From: Cupriavidus basilensis OR16
Lineage (GTDB): Bacteria > Pseudomonadota > Gammaproteobacteria > Burkholderiales > Burkholderiaceae
Direction of reading: 5' to 3'
DNA: 64,000 bases
NCBI RefSeq assembly: GCF_000243095.1
Contig: NZ_AHJE01000054.1
Coordinates: 1 to 64,000 of the forward strand
Every line of letters starts with the position of its first letter. Position 1 is the first letter of the stretch. Positions 35,461 through 44,253 of this stretch are shown one piece after another. A program made the position numbers and the translations under genes. The notes below the pieces were generated by a model. The model worked only from the letters and a program-made list of their open reading frames with translations. It was not told where the DNA came from and ran no database searches.

Positions 35461-36270
35461 ATGACGCAATCCAACGATGCAGCGCTCGTGCTCTGCGAAC
35501 TGCGCCAGGGCGTCGCCATCGTGACGCTCAACCGCCCGCCGCAAAACCGGCTGAATCGCCCGCTCTATGCCGAGCTGGAGGCCGCGGTGCGCCAGGGCGT
35601 TCGTGAGGGTGCGCGATGCATGCTGTTTCGCAGCAACATCGATGACTTCTGCCTCGGTGGCGACTTCCGTGAGTGGCCACATCTCCAAACACACAGCGCG
35701 CGACGCGAACGCTTTGGCTATTCGAACGGCATCCTGAACGCGATCGAATCGCTGCCGATCCCGACCATCAGCCAGATCAACGGCCGGGCATATGGCGGCG
35801 GCTTCGAGTTTGCGCTGCACACCGACCTGATCATCGCTGCCGAATCGGCAAGGTTCCGCTTTACCGAAGCGACGCTGGGCGTCTCTCCGCTGGCAGGTGG
35901 CGTACAACGCATCGCCGAGCGCTGTGGCCGCAGCGTGGCTGCGCGACTGGTGATGCTGTCGGAGGAAATCACCGCGGCAGAGGCCTTGTCCCTGAATATC
36001 GTCGCCAAGGTGGTGGCCGATGAGCAGCTCGCAGAGGTGGCACTCGCTCACGCCGAAGGACTTGCCGCGGGTCCCACGCGCGCACACGCCGTTACCAAAT
36101 CGATGCTCGGCGCATGGTCCGCGGGCGGCGTGCGCGGCGCCGATGAAGTGATGATCGAGCATGTCTCGGTGTTGGTCGCCACCGACGATGTGCAGCGTGG
36201 CGTCAGCTCCGCGATCAAGGCGATCGACGCGGGCGTGGCCCGGCCGGAGATTTCATTCAACGGGCAGTGA
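35461..36270 (+). CDS. Enoyl-CoA hydratase/isomerase-family protein
   Basis: A 269-residue crotonase-fold protein. The oxyanion-type strand is FCLGGDFREW (about residue 65), followed by QINGRAYGGGFEFALHTDLI and RFTEATLGVSPLAGG. The two glutamates of classical hydratases are not both evident: EATLGV keeps one, so the exact reaction (hydration, isomerisation or ring cleavage) is open. It fits with the acyl-CoA synthetase three genes downstream. It ends next to the GTG/ATG of the following hydrolase. Confidence 0.88.
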   Translation: MTQSNDAALVLCELRQGVAIVTLNRPPQNRLNRPLYAELEAAVRQGVREGARCMLFRSNIDDFCLGGDFREWPHLQTHSARRERFGYSNGILNAIESLPIPTISQINGRAYGGGFEFALHTDLIIAAESARFRFTEATLGVSPLAGGVQRIAERCGRSVAARLVMLSEEITAAEALSLNIVAKVVADEQLAEVALAHAEGLAAGPTRAHAVTKSMLGAWSAGGVRGADEVMIEHVSVLVATDDVQRGVSSAIKAIDAGVARPEISFNGQ

Positions 36271-36281
36271 GGACCTTTTTT

Positions 36282-37196
36282 ATGCAAGCAGAAGAACACT
36301 ACATCGCCGCCGAAGGCGGTATTGAACTCCACGCATGGGTGTTCCGGGCGGCAGCCGGCACGGGGCCTGTTCCAGCGATCACGATGGCGCACGGCTTTTC
36401 CGGCCTCAAGTATCGGGGTCTACGCGCGTACGCCGAGCGGTTTGCGGCGGCCGGTTTTTCCGTGATCGTCCACGACCATCGCAACTTCGGCCTCAGTGGC
36501 GGCGAGGTTCGCGGCGATATCGATCCTTGGCGACAGATCGCAGACTGGCGCCGTGTCATCACCTACCTCGAGACGCTCGACGGCATCGATCGGCAACGCA
36601 TCGGCATTTGGGGAACAAGTTATGCCGGAGGTCACGCGGTGGTGCTTGGCGCGACCGATGCCCGGATCAAGGTGGTGGCGGCACAGGTCCCTATCGTCAG
36701 CGGCTACGAACAGAGCCTGCGACGGGTCGCACCTGACGCCCGCACGGCTCAGCAAGCGCTCCTCAACGAGGACGAACTTGCGCAGCTGCGTGGGGAAGCG
36801 CCGATGATGCAGCGTGTGGTGAGTCTCGACCCTGCCGTGCGTGCCGTCTACCGGTCCAAGGAGATGATGGAGTTCCATGACGCTTTCGAGATTCCGGACG
36901 GCGTCGATCACAGCGAATTCGTTACGGTGCGCTCGACAAGGCTGTCCCAGATGTATGAACCGGGTCAGTGGATTTCACGCATCGGGCCGAAGCCGCTGCT
37001 CATGGTGGTGGCAGAGCACGACACGGTGACACCAACCGATCTCGCGCTGGCCGCCTATGAACGGGCCGTGGAGCCGAAGCAGCTCAGGATTATCGGCGGT
37101 GGGCATTTCGACGCCTACCGCAAGGAGTTCGAGGCTTCCAGCAGCGCCGCACTGAGTTGGTATCAGAAACACCTGATGCCCGGGACACACGTATGA
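36282..37196 (+). CDS. Alpha/beta hydrolase (peptidase S9/DLH-like)
   Basis: A 304-residue hydrolase: MAHGFSGLKYRG near residue 45, nucleophile GTSYAGGHAV (Ser near 115), acid in VVAEHDTVTPTDL and His in GGGHFDAY. The GxSYAGG elbow and HGFSG match the group of hydrolases acting on acyl or peptide-like bonds. GAGGA before the ATG at 36282 supports this start over a GTG at 36267. Its stop overlaps the start of a second hydrolase by ATGA. Confidence 0.88.
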   Translation: MQAEEHYIAAEGGIELHAWVFRAAAGTGPVPAITMAHGFSGLKYRGLRAYAERFAAAGFSVIVHDHRNFGLSGGEVRGDIDPWRQIADWRRVITYLETLDGIDRQRIGIWGTSYAGGHAVVLGATDARIKVVAAQVPIVSGYEQSLRRVAPDARTAQQALLNEDELAQLRGEAPMMQRVVSLDPAVRAVYRSKEMMEFHDAFEIPDGVDHSEFVTVRSTRLSQMYEPGQWISRIGPKPLLMVVAEHDTVTPTDLALAAYERAVEPKQLRIIGGGHFDAYRKEFEASSSAALSWYQKHLMPGTHV

Positions 37197-37984
37197 GGGG
37201 TATAGCGACGCCACTCGATCCTGCGGTACCGGAGGGCATCCTTGTGCTCGTGCACGGCTATCTCGACGGCCCCGATGTCTGGGCTCGCGTTGTCGAAAGA
37301 CTCGAACTGCCCGGCTGGAGCATCCTCTGCGTTGCATGGGGAGAAGACCAACCACCGGAATCCACGTCCGAACTGCAACTCGAACAGTACGCCAGCGCGG
37401 TCCTGGCGGAAGTGCATCTCGCATGCATTTCGGGCTCGGCAACCGTCGTTGTTGTAGGCCATAGCATGGGCGGCCAGATCGGCGAGCTCGTGGCCCGTCG
37501 TCTTGGGTCTCGCGCAGCGGGGCTGGCCCTGGTCACTTCTGCCCCGCTGGGCGGTTATGCCTTGCCGCCTCCGGTCATGGAGCGCTTCATGTCACGCGCC
37601 GGCATGAAGGACAAGGACGCGATCCGCGAAGGAAAGCGTAGCCTGGCCATGGCGCTGGACGAAGAAGGGTTGGATATCTTGGTCCGCTGCACGGTCGCAA
37701 CGAGCCACGACCAGGCTCTTGCGCAACTGCGCGCATGGACCGGAGGCCATCCGGCCGGCGGGTCCCCATCATCGGTCGACCAACCCGTTCTCTGCATTGC
37801 GACCGACGACACATTCTTCAGTGAAGAACTTGTGGGAGCGACGGCGGCACGTTTTCCAAACGGGACAACGGCCAGGGTGCCCGGCGCCGGCCACTGGCCC
37901 CAACTGGAACAGCCGGAAGCGTTGGCGCAAACACTGACGAACTTCATCCGGACGCTGCCAGGACAGACTGCCAACCAACCCTGA
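37193..37984 (+). CDS. Second alpha/beta hydrolase of the operon
   Basis: A 263-residue hydrolase with LVHGYLDGPDVW (oxyanion), GHSMGGQIGEL (nucleophile Ser) and His in GAGHWPQLEQPE. The fold matches C-C bond or ester hydrolases of meta-cleavage-type pathways, without a specific assignment. The ATG at 37193 overlaps the stop of the preceding gene (ATGA), a sign of translational coupling. Two distinct hydrolases side by side suggest two hydrolytic steps. Confidence 0.88.
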   Translation: MRGIATPLDPAVPEGILVLVHGYLDGPDVWARVVERLELPGWSILCVAWGEDQPPESTSELQLEQYASAVLAEVHLACISGSATVVVVGHSMGGQIGELVARRLGSRAAGLALVTSAPLGGYALPPPVMERFMSRAGMKDKDAIREGKRSLAMALDEEGLDILVRCTVATSHDQALAQLRAWTGGHPAGGSPSSVDQPVLCIATDDTFFSEELVGATAARFPNGTTARVPGAGHWPQLEQPEALAQTLTNFIRTLPGQTANQP

Positions 37985-38016
37985 CTTTCCGGCGACAACA
38001 AACAGGAGACATTCGG

Positions 38017-39669
38017 ATGCAATCCAAAGAGACACGCTCTCGGCCGGCAGGGAGCCAGTATCCCTTGCTAATCAAGCAACTGCTGCTTTCGCCATTGACG
38101 CAGGCCCCCGATCAGTCGATTGTCTACCGCGACAATCACTCGTATACATACCGCGCACTCAGGGAGCGGATCGGCAGGCTCGCTTCCGGACTGCAATCGC
38201 TCGGGGTTGGCCACGGCGACACCGTGGCGGTACTCGACTGGGACAGTCACCGGTACCTGGAGTGCTTCCTCGCGGTGCCGATGATGGGTGCCGTACTGAT
38301 GACGGCCAACATCCGCTTGAGCCCGCAGCAGCTTCAATATACGCTTGAGCAATCGAAGCCGAAAGTCCTGCTGGTTCACCGCGACTTTCTCGAACTCGTG
38401 GAATCGTTCAGCGAAGTCGTCAGGAACGCGAAGTGCCTGCTGATCCTGGATGACGAAGATGACTGCACCGCGGCTGGCGGTTACGAAGCGCTGCTGGCCC
38501 GGAGTCGCGCCGATTTCCGATTCCCCGACTTTGACGAGAACACCTGCGCCACGCTGTTCTATACGAGTGGCACGACAGGATTGCCCAAGGGAGTCTCCTA
38601 CAGTCATCGCCAGATCGTGCTCCATACGCTCGCCGTCTGCGCGGCGTTTGCCATGCCAGCCAGCCAGGGGCGCTTTCACAGGGGCGATGTCTATATGCCA
38701 CTCACGCCAATGTTCCACGTCCACGCGTGGGGCATGCCTTATGTCGCGACCATGATGGGGGTGAAACAGGTCTATCCCGGGCGCTATACACCCGAAGGGA
38801 TCCTGGCACTGCGCGCCCGCGAGGGCGTGACGTTCTCCCATTGCGTTCCCACTATCCTGCAGATGCTTCTCGATCGGGCCGAGCTTGATCGCGTCGACCT
38901 CTCGGAGTGGAAGATCGTGGTCGGCGGCGCCTCGTTCCCCACGAGCCTGGCCAGCAGAGCCGTGGAACACGGGATCGATGCATTTGCGGCCTACGGTATG
39001 TCGGAGACCTGCCCTTTCGTCACCAGCTCGCATCTGGAACCGTCCCTCTGCGCTACGGACGATTCAGCCGAGGCGATTACATCCCGGACACGCGCCGGGC
39101 GCGCATTACCGCTGATGGATATACAGATCGTCGATGCTGCGATGCAGCCGGTGCCTGAGGGAAATCACACCCAAGGGGAAATCGTGCTGCGCGCCCCGTG
39201 GCTCACGCAGGCGTACCACATGAATGCGTCCGCCTCAGAAGAGCTCTGGCGCGGCGGTTATCTTCATACAGGCGATATTGGTCTTCTCGATGAAGCCGGA
39301 TACTTGCGCATCACCGACCGCCTGAAGGATGTGATCAAGACGGGAGGTGAATGGTTGTCGTCGAGCACATTGGAGGACCTGATTCGTCAGCATCAGTATG
39401 TTCGCGAAGCCGCCGTTATCGCCGTCCCCGATTCCAAGTGGGGTGAGCGTCCGATGGCGATCGTCGTCGCAGCGACGTCTTCCCCAGGCTCGTTCGATGC
39501 AACCGCCATCCGGAACCACCTGTCAGACTACGTCACCTCAGGGCACATTCCGAAGTATGCTATCCCGGAGACGATACACTTTGTCGACGACTTGCCGCGC
39601 ACCAGCGTGGGCAAGTATGACAAGCGTGCCATGCGCGAACGTTACCAGCATGTCGGGGGACCAAGTTGA
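38017..39669 (+). CDS. Acyl-CoA synthetase (AMP-forming), AlkK-like
   Basis: A complete 550-residue ANL-superfamily ligase: P-loop YTSGTTGLPKGV (about residue 185), FHVHAWGMPY, AYGMSETCP, hinge DRLKDVIKTGGEW and catalytic Lys in PRTSVGKYDK. It activates a carboxylic acid to its CoA thioester. It is highly similar to the broken synthetase at 22645-24135, including LIKQLL at the N-terminus, so the two may use related substrates. The N-terminal TLTQAPDQ-like block and length match medium-chain acyl-CoA ligases. Confidence 0.95.
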   Translation: MQSKETRSRPAGSQYPLLIKQLLLSPLTQAPDQSIVYRDNHSYTYRALRERIGRLASGLQSLGVGHGDTVAVLDWDSHRYLECFLAVPMMGAVLMTANIRLSPQQLQYTLEQSKPKVLLVHRDFLELVESFSEVVRNAKCLLILDDEDDCTAAGGYEALLARSRADFRFPDFDENTCATLFYTSGTTGLPKGVSYSHRQIVLHTLAVCAAFAMPASQGRFHRGDVYMPLTPMFHVHAWGMPYVATMMGVKQVYPGRYTPEGILALRAREGVTFSHCVPTILQMLLDRAELDRVDLSEWKIVVGGASFPTSLASRAVEHGIDAFAAYGMSETCPFVTSSHLEPSLCATDDSAEAITSRTRAGRALPLMDIQIVDAAMQPVPEGNHTQGEIVLRAPWLTQAYHMNASASEELWRGGYLHTGDIGLLDEAGYLRITDRLKDVIKTGGEWLSSSTLEDLIRQHQYVREAAVIAVPDSKWGERPMAIVVAATSSPGSFDATAIRNHLSDYVTSGHIPKYAIPETIHFVDDLPRTSVGKYDKRAMRERYQHVGGPS

Positions 39670-39674
39670 AGAAA

Positions 39675-40523
39675 ATGGCGAAGGAGCACCCTTCAACCGA
39701 GACAATCGGAAAGGTTGACCCCGTTGCATACGATAGCGAGGAAGGCATCGATCGGAACTTTGTCGAAGCCCTCGCCCGAGGGCTGCGCATCCTCCAGGCA
39801 TTCCATTCAAGCGAAGAGCGCCTGAGCAATCTCGAAATCGCTCTGCGATGCGGGCTGCCGAAGTCGACGGTGACCCGCCTGACCTATACGTTGACGACGC
39901 TCGGCTTTCTGCATCACATCCACGAACTCGGACGCTACCGTATCGGTCTGGCCACGCTCACGCTGGGACGCATGGCCCATTCCCGGCTGGATCTCATGCA
40001 AGCGAGCGAAGGATTGCTGCAGGAGCTCGCTGATAGTACTCGCACAATGATTTCGCTCGGCATCCGCGACGATCTTTCGGTCCTGTATATCGACAGTCAC
40101 CGAAGCCAGTCAACTGCGATTACGCTGAATCTAGATATCGGTTCGCGATTGCCACTTGGAACAACTGCAATGGGCCGAGCGCACATAACGATCATGGGCG
40201 TTGCCGAACGTCGAATCGTTCTCGATCGTCTGCGGGCGTTGAGCGAGGCCAACTGGCCTGCGCTCGAGCACGGCATCTCGAGGGCTTTCCTCGATATTGC
40301 AGAACTCGGGTGCGTGACGTCGTTCGGTGACTGGAACAAGGAAATCAATGCTGTCGCAGTGCCCCTGAAGCTCGGCAATGCGCTGCCTCCGGTAGTGATC
40401 AACGCCGCTGCGCCCACCAGGACGGTATCAGCGGAGACATTCATCTCGGAGGTTCGCCCCCGCGTGATTACGGCAGCCAGGATTATCGAGAATCGCTACA
40501 AACGCAACTGGCTGCAAGCCTAG
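39675..40523 (+). CDS. IclR-family regulator of the catabolic operon
   Basis: A 282-residue IclR regulator: winged helix (LSNLEIALRCGLPKSTVTRL, about residues 50-70) and IclR ligand-binding domain (PLGTTAMGRAHI, FGDWNKEINAVAVPLK). The N-terminus has an unusual 25-residue acidic extension. The start is ATG 39675; a TTG at 39666 overlaps the synthetase stop. It is the last gene of the eight-gene set and very likely its ligand-responsive regulator. Confidence 0.92.
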   Translation: MAKEHPSTETIGKVDPVAYDSEEGIDRNFVEALARGLRILQAFHSSEERLSNLEIALRCGLPKSTVTRLTYTLTTLGFLHHIHELGRYRIGLATLTLGRMAHSRLDLMQASEGLLQELADSTRTMISLGIRDDLSVLYIDSHRSQSTAITLNLDIGSRLPLGTTAMGRAHITIMGVAERRIVLDRLRALSEANWPALEHGISRAFLDIAELGCVTSFGDWNKEINAVAVPLKLGNALPPVVINAAAPTRTVSAETFISEVRPRVITAARIIENRYKRNWLQA

Positions 40524-40652
40524 CAGGGTCCGAAGAGAATCAAGGGATACGGGTACGAAACGCGCGCACTTCCTGCCGGATTTCCCCCCTTTTTGCCACG
40601 CCCTAACTGCTCCTCCCTCGCCCAGTGCCAAGCGCAATGATTTGGCCTTGCT

Positions 40653-41268
40653 TCAGACCATCTCAAAAATAGCAGCAATACCCTGCCCGCCCGCAAATGC
40701 ACATGGTCACCAGCGCATGGCGGCCTTGCACGCGTTGCAGTTCGTACAGGGCCTTGACGGTGATCAGCGCGCCGGTGGCGCCGATCGGGTGGCCCAGGGA
40801 GATGCCCGAGCCATTCGGGTTGACCTTGGCCGGATCGAGACCGAGCGCCTTGGTGACCGCTCAGGCTTGCGCGGCAAAGGCTTCATTGGCTTCGATCACG
40901 TCGAGGTCGGCCACGGTCAGGCCGGCACGGTCCGGCGCCTTCTTGGTGGCCGGTACCGGGCCGATGCCCATGGTCTTGGGATCGATGCCGGCATGTGCAT
41001 AGGAGACCAGGCGCGCCATCGGCTTGAGGCCGCGCTTCTCAGCCTCGGCGCGCTCCATCAGCACCACCGCGGCGGCGGCATTGCTCAAGCCCGAAGCGTT
41101 GCCCGCGGTTACCGTGCCGTTCTCCTTGACGAAGACCGGCTTGAGCTTGGTCATGTCTTCCATGACCGCGTCGTGGCGCACGTGCTCGTCGGTGCCGAAG
41201 GTCACATCGCCCTTGCGGACCTTCAGCGTGACCGGCAGGATGGAGACCGCGCCGAAGCGGGGGCTGAC
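40653..41268 (-). pseudogene. Acetyl-CoA acetyltransferase (thiolase) C-terminal half
   Basis: Reading the minus strand: VRKGDVTFGTDEHVR, VTAGNASGLSNAAAAVVLME, IEANEAFAAQA then a stop codon (TGA) where Cys is expected, then AVTKALGLDP, NGSGISLGHPIGATGAL (catalytic His) and VTMCI before a frameshift ahead of GGQGIAAIFEMV. The N-terminal half with the nucleophilic Cys is gone, cut off by an IS remnant at 41271. It resembles PhaA/BktB thiolases. Confidence 0.9.
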
Positions 41269-41270
41269 TA

Positions 41271-41600
41271 AGCGGCAATGCGGTGGTTTTCTGCTCTAGC
41301 GATGGAGGGAGACCATCGTTCAACGTGCGATCGGAGCGGGTCATTGAGGACGGCAGTCCGGATCTCTAGCAGTGCGTGCGCGTGCCGCCGCCGCCAGGCC
41401 ATCTGTTGGCGTTTGACGAACCGATTGCTGATCACCTGGTTGACGGTCGACTCGACGAAGCCCGATGCAATGGGCGCGCCGTGGCGATAGCGGTCACCGT
41501 AGTTCACGACGAAGCCCCTGTTGTTATCCAGATAAATGATCAACGCCTCGAGCTTGCCAAGGACCTTAGCCTCCTCGGGGCCGGCCTCGGCGTCGAGAAT
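41271..41600 (-). mobile_element. Remnant of an ISKra4-family transposase
   Basis: About 100 C-terminal residues remain: KLEALIIYLDNNRGFVVNYG, PIASGFVESTVNQVISNRFV, KRQQMAWRRRHAHALLEIRT and a stop near 41268. This is the end of the ISKra4-type transposase. Inverted ends are not recognisable. The insertion probably truncated the thiolase gene. Confidence 0.75.
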
Positions 41601-41614
41601 CAGTGGCTGGCACA

Positions 41615-41630
41615 CTGTATATTTATACAG
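41615..41630 (+). promoter_or_regulatory. LexA (SOS) box
   Basis: CTGTATATTTATACAG fits CTGT-N8-ACAG exactly, and the dyad extends one base on each side (ACTGTATA, TT, TATACAGT). This is the consensus of enterobacterial and beta-proteobacterial LexA boxes. The first downstream gene starts 49 bases later, at 41679, with a possible -10 (TACATT) at 41640-41645. Confidence 0.8.
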
Positions 41631-41678
41631 TACGTGTGTTACATTACGCAGCACCCACCAACGCCCGGAGTTGCCGCC

Positions 41679-41924
41679 ATGCCCGATTCTCGCGCCATCA
41701 AATACATCATCGTGCCCTACCGCAAAGGCAAGAGCGACGCACTCCTGCCCGGTGAGATCCGCCAGGCGTCCAGCGAAGTCAACGCAATCCGCATTGCCAA
41801 CGCTATGGCATCGAGCTTCGTCGGCGTCGCGGCTTATGAGGTATTGGTGGACGAGGAAACCGGCGAGATGAATTCGCCTCGAATCCTGGTGCAGGAAGGG
41901 AGCGTCCCTGCCCTGGGCGAGTGA
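41679..41924 (+). CDS. Small hypothetical protein under a LexA box
   Basis: An 81-residue protein (MPDSRAIKYIIVPYRKGKSD...). I do not recognise a family. It is soluble, with a basic first third (YIIVPYRKGK) and a central helix (EVNAIRIANAMASSFVGVAAY), no signal peptide and no cysteines. The GTGA overlap with the next reading frame suggests a small operon. The only good clue is the SOS box 49 bp upstream, so a DNA-damage role (mutagenesis, repair accessory or toxin-like) is inferred. Confidence 0.65.
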   Translation: MPDSRAIKYIIVPYRKGKSDALLPGEIRQASSEVNAIRIANAMASSFVGVAAYEVLVDEETGEMNSPRILVQEGSVPALGE

Positions 41925-42200
41925 CAAAAAGGGAGCCGTCCAAACGCCTACAGTCGCGCATCCACCGGGCCGACGGCAGACTGCTGAGCGACCGGGATCC
42001 CGAGCGCGCGCAGTTTCCCGAGCGGGCGCGCGGCTTCATGCGGCCCTGCCCGCCCGAGTTCCATCTATGCGCCCCCCTGCGCCGAAATCTGGGATCTGCT
42101 GCGAGAGATCCACCGCCTGCAGGTCCTACTGCTGCGCGCAGATTGTTCTCCGAGGCGGTGTGTCCATGTCATCACTATGAGAAGTATCAAGTCGCGTTGG
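41921..42200 (+). pseudogene. Second small gene of the putative SOS operon, frameshifted
   Basis: GTG at 41921 overlaps the preceding stop (GTGA). The frame reads MTKREPSKRLQSRIHRADGR and ARGFMRPCPPEF, then coding-like sequence continues in another frame with AEIWDLLREIHRLQVLLLRAD. The two parts look like one basic small protein broken near 42060. Not a known family; confidence is limited. Confidence 0.4.
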
Positions 42201-42389
42201 CGCGCTGGGCGGAAACCAGCCATGTGCTGCCCTACAATGAAACGCGCAATGCCCGCCGGAATGGTGAAATCAAGACGATAGCGCATGCTTTTTGCTTAAC
42301 GAAGGTGGTTATCGCAAGAGCGATATGCAGGCTAGCGATAAGCTAGCCGCGTGAGGGCATCTGCTCGGCCTACTAGTGGTGGAGAGGCT

Positions 42390-43403
42390 ATGCAAGGAAG
42401 CAATGACAAGGTGCGTGTTGTAATTTTTGCCGTGTTGATTGCACTGCTTACTGCATGCGGCGGAGGTGAAGGTGGCTCGAGTGGCACGGCCACCCCACCG
42501 GGCGGCATTCATCTGCAAATAGTCTCCTTCGGCGACAGCCTGTCTGACGTCGGGACCTTTGCGCCGATCGCTAGCGCGGTCGGTGGGGGGCGTTTTACGA
42601 CCAATCCGGGGCAAGTGTGGACTGAGGATGTTGCGCAATACTACGGTGATACGCTCACCGCTGCATTTACGATCAGCATTACTCATCAGTTAAGTGCGCA
42701 AGGTGGCCTCGGCTATGCGGAGGGCGGCGCCACGGTGGCAACGCCGGCAAACCTGTACGATTTTCTTACGGACGTGATCGGCAATATCGAAATGCCCGTC
42801 AACCAGCAGGTTTCGAGCTATTTGACTGCTCACGGGAACTTCAACGCCAATCAACTGGTGCTGGTCTTTGCCGGCTCGAACGACGTGCTTCGCGCCGGGG
42901 CGCTGCCGGCCGCGGCGCAGACCGTGCAGACAGCGGCGACCACCCTGGCTCAAGTTGTCGCACAAATCGTCCAGAACGGCGCCACGCATGTCGTAGTGGT
43001 CAATGTCCCGAATATCGGACTGTCGCCCAAAGGCATCGCCTCGCTCGACGGCGGGGCAAACCTGACACAGCTATCGCAAATATTCAACAATAGCTTGAAC
43101 GCAGCCTTGCAGGCCGATGGCTTGCAAGGCAAGGTCATCCAGATCGATTCCTATACATGGGAGAACCAGGTCATCGCGAACTTTCAGGCCAATGGCTTCG
43201 TCGTGTCAAACACCGGCGTCGCCTGTGACCCTGCGAAAACGCCTAAGGACACTGCCTTGCTGTGCTCGCCGGCTACCTACGTGACGGCCAATGCCGATCA
43301 GACATACATGTTCGCCGACGACCTTCATCCGACGACACGTCTGCATGCACTGTTCGCCCAGTTCGTGGAGCAGCAGATCGCTAGGAGCGGTCTTGGCCGC
43401 TGA
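42390..43403 (+). CDS. SGNH/GDSL lipoprotein esterase
   Basis: A 337-residue esterase with a lipoprotein signal (lipobox LTAC, Cys near residue 21) and a Gly/Ser-rich linker. The SGNH blocks are VSFGDSLSDVG (nucleophile Ser), QGGLGYAEGGA (block II-like), FAGSNDVLR (Asn of block III) and DDLHPTTRLH (Asp-His of block V). It would act on ester substrates at the cell surface or periplasm. The ATG at 42390 follows GGAGAGGCT. It is not obviously linked to its neighbours. Confidence 0.92.
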   Translation: MQGSNDKVRVVIFAVLIALLTACGGGEGGSSGTATPPGGIHLQIVSFGDSLSDVGTFAPIASAVGGGRFTTNPGQVWTEDVAQYYGDTLTAAFTISITHQLSAQGGLGYAEGGATVATPANLYDFLTDVIGNIEMPVNQQVSSYLTAHGNFNANQLVLVFAGSNDVLRAGALPAAAQTVQTAATTLAQVVAQIVQNGATHVVVVNVPNIGLSPKGIASLDGGANLTQLSQIFNNSLNAALQADGLQGKVIQIDSYTWENQVIANFQANGFVVSNTGVACDPAKTPKDTALLCSPATYVTANADQTYMFADDLHPTTRLHALFAQFVEQQIARSGLGR

Positions 43404-43529
43404 GCCTGAGGATGGGATGCCTCGCCAACTCGGTCCGACCTTGTCTTGCCGTTGTAGGACGCACTCCCATAGCGGCGCCTTCATTCCTGACCTAAAACCC
43501 AGGCATCCGCATCAGCATGGAGTCCCATC

Positions 43530-43775
43530 GTGCGACCAGGCGTAGAAGTCACGCGCAACATAGAGGAAGAGTTGGAAGACCTGGACGAAACGGATAGGGC
43601 CATCGAACGCTCAGGGAAACGCATTGAGGCTCAGGAGCAACGCATTGCGCACTTGAAGAGGGACGGCGTAGATAGAGAAAGCGCCGAGCTGCTTCTCGCC
43701 GACATGCGCGACAGCCTCAAGCAACTCATCTTGCACCGCGCGCTTATTGTCACGGCCATCACGCGCAGGGAGTGA
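43530..43775 (+). CDS. Small coiled-coil hypothetical protein
   Basis: An 81-residue highly charged protein (EELEDLDETDRAIERSGKRI and following) predicted to be one long amphipathic helix or coiled coil. It starts at GTG 43530, with GGAG seven bases upstream. No family known. It opens a run of small orphan genes (43.5-45.3 kb). Confidence 0.55.
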   Translation: MRPGVEVTRNIEEELEDLDETDRAIERSGKRIEAQEQRIAHLKRDGVDRESAELLLADMRDSLKQLILHRALIVTAITRRE

Positions 43776-43951
43776 AGAACCCGCTGCTAGTCTGTTCATG
43801 TGCACGCACTATCCACGCGCGTCGCGTGCCGCCCTTTTGCTTGTGAGTGCGACGACTCGCTTCTTTCAATCGCGAATAGGACAACGCCCTACACGCCTAT
43901 CGCACGGCCTCACCTAGAACAAGGACATGTCCACTACGAAGGAATGTGAGC

Positions 43952-44233
43952 ATGTCAATCACAACGGTTCGGGTATTGCGGGCTGACGACGCCAGTGGGG
44001 TCATAGAACCCGACGCCCCCAATGGTAAGCGCGTCACCTACCCGTGCAGAGGTGCCGCCATCGCCGCCGGCGTCCATCTAGCCATGCAGGAAGATGCGGT
44101 CCTAATGATCCATGGAGTCGGTGAGCAGAAAAGCGAGTTCGACTTTAGCGGCGACGAATCCCCGACGATCAAACTGGTCGAACCAACGACCATCACAGGA
44201 TGTAGGACGCAGACCGACGCCGTTGCCTGCTGA
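43952..44233 (+). CDS. Small hypothetical protein
   Basis: A 93-residue soluble protein with VRVLRADDASGVIEPD and YPCRGAAIAAGVHLAM; probably a small beta-rich domain. No family identified. GAAGGA eight bases before the ATG at 43952 supports the start. The acidic C-terminal half and two late cysteines are notable only. Confidence 0.55.
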   Translation: MSITTVRVLRADDASGVIEPDAPNGKRVTYPCRGAAIAAGVHLAMQEDAVLMIHGVGEQKSEFDFSGDESPTIKLVEPTTITGCRTQTDAVAC

Positions 44234-44253
44234 ACCGCCCTACAATCAGTTAC

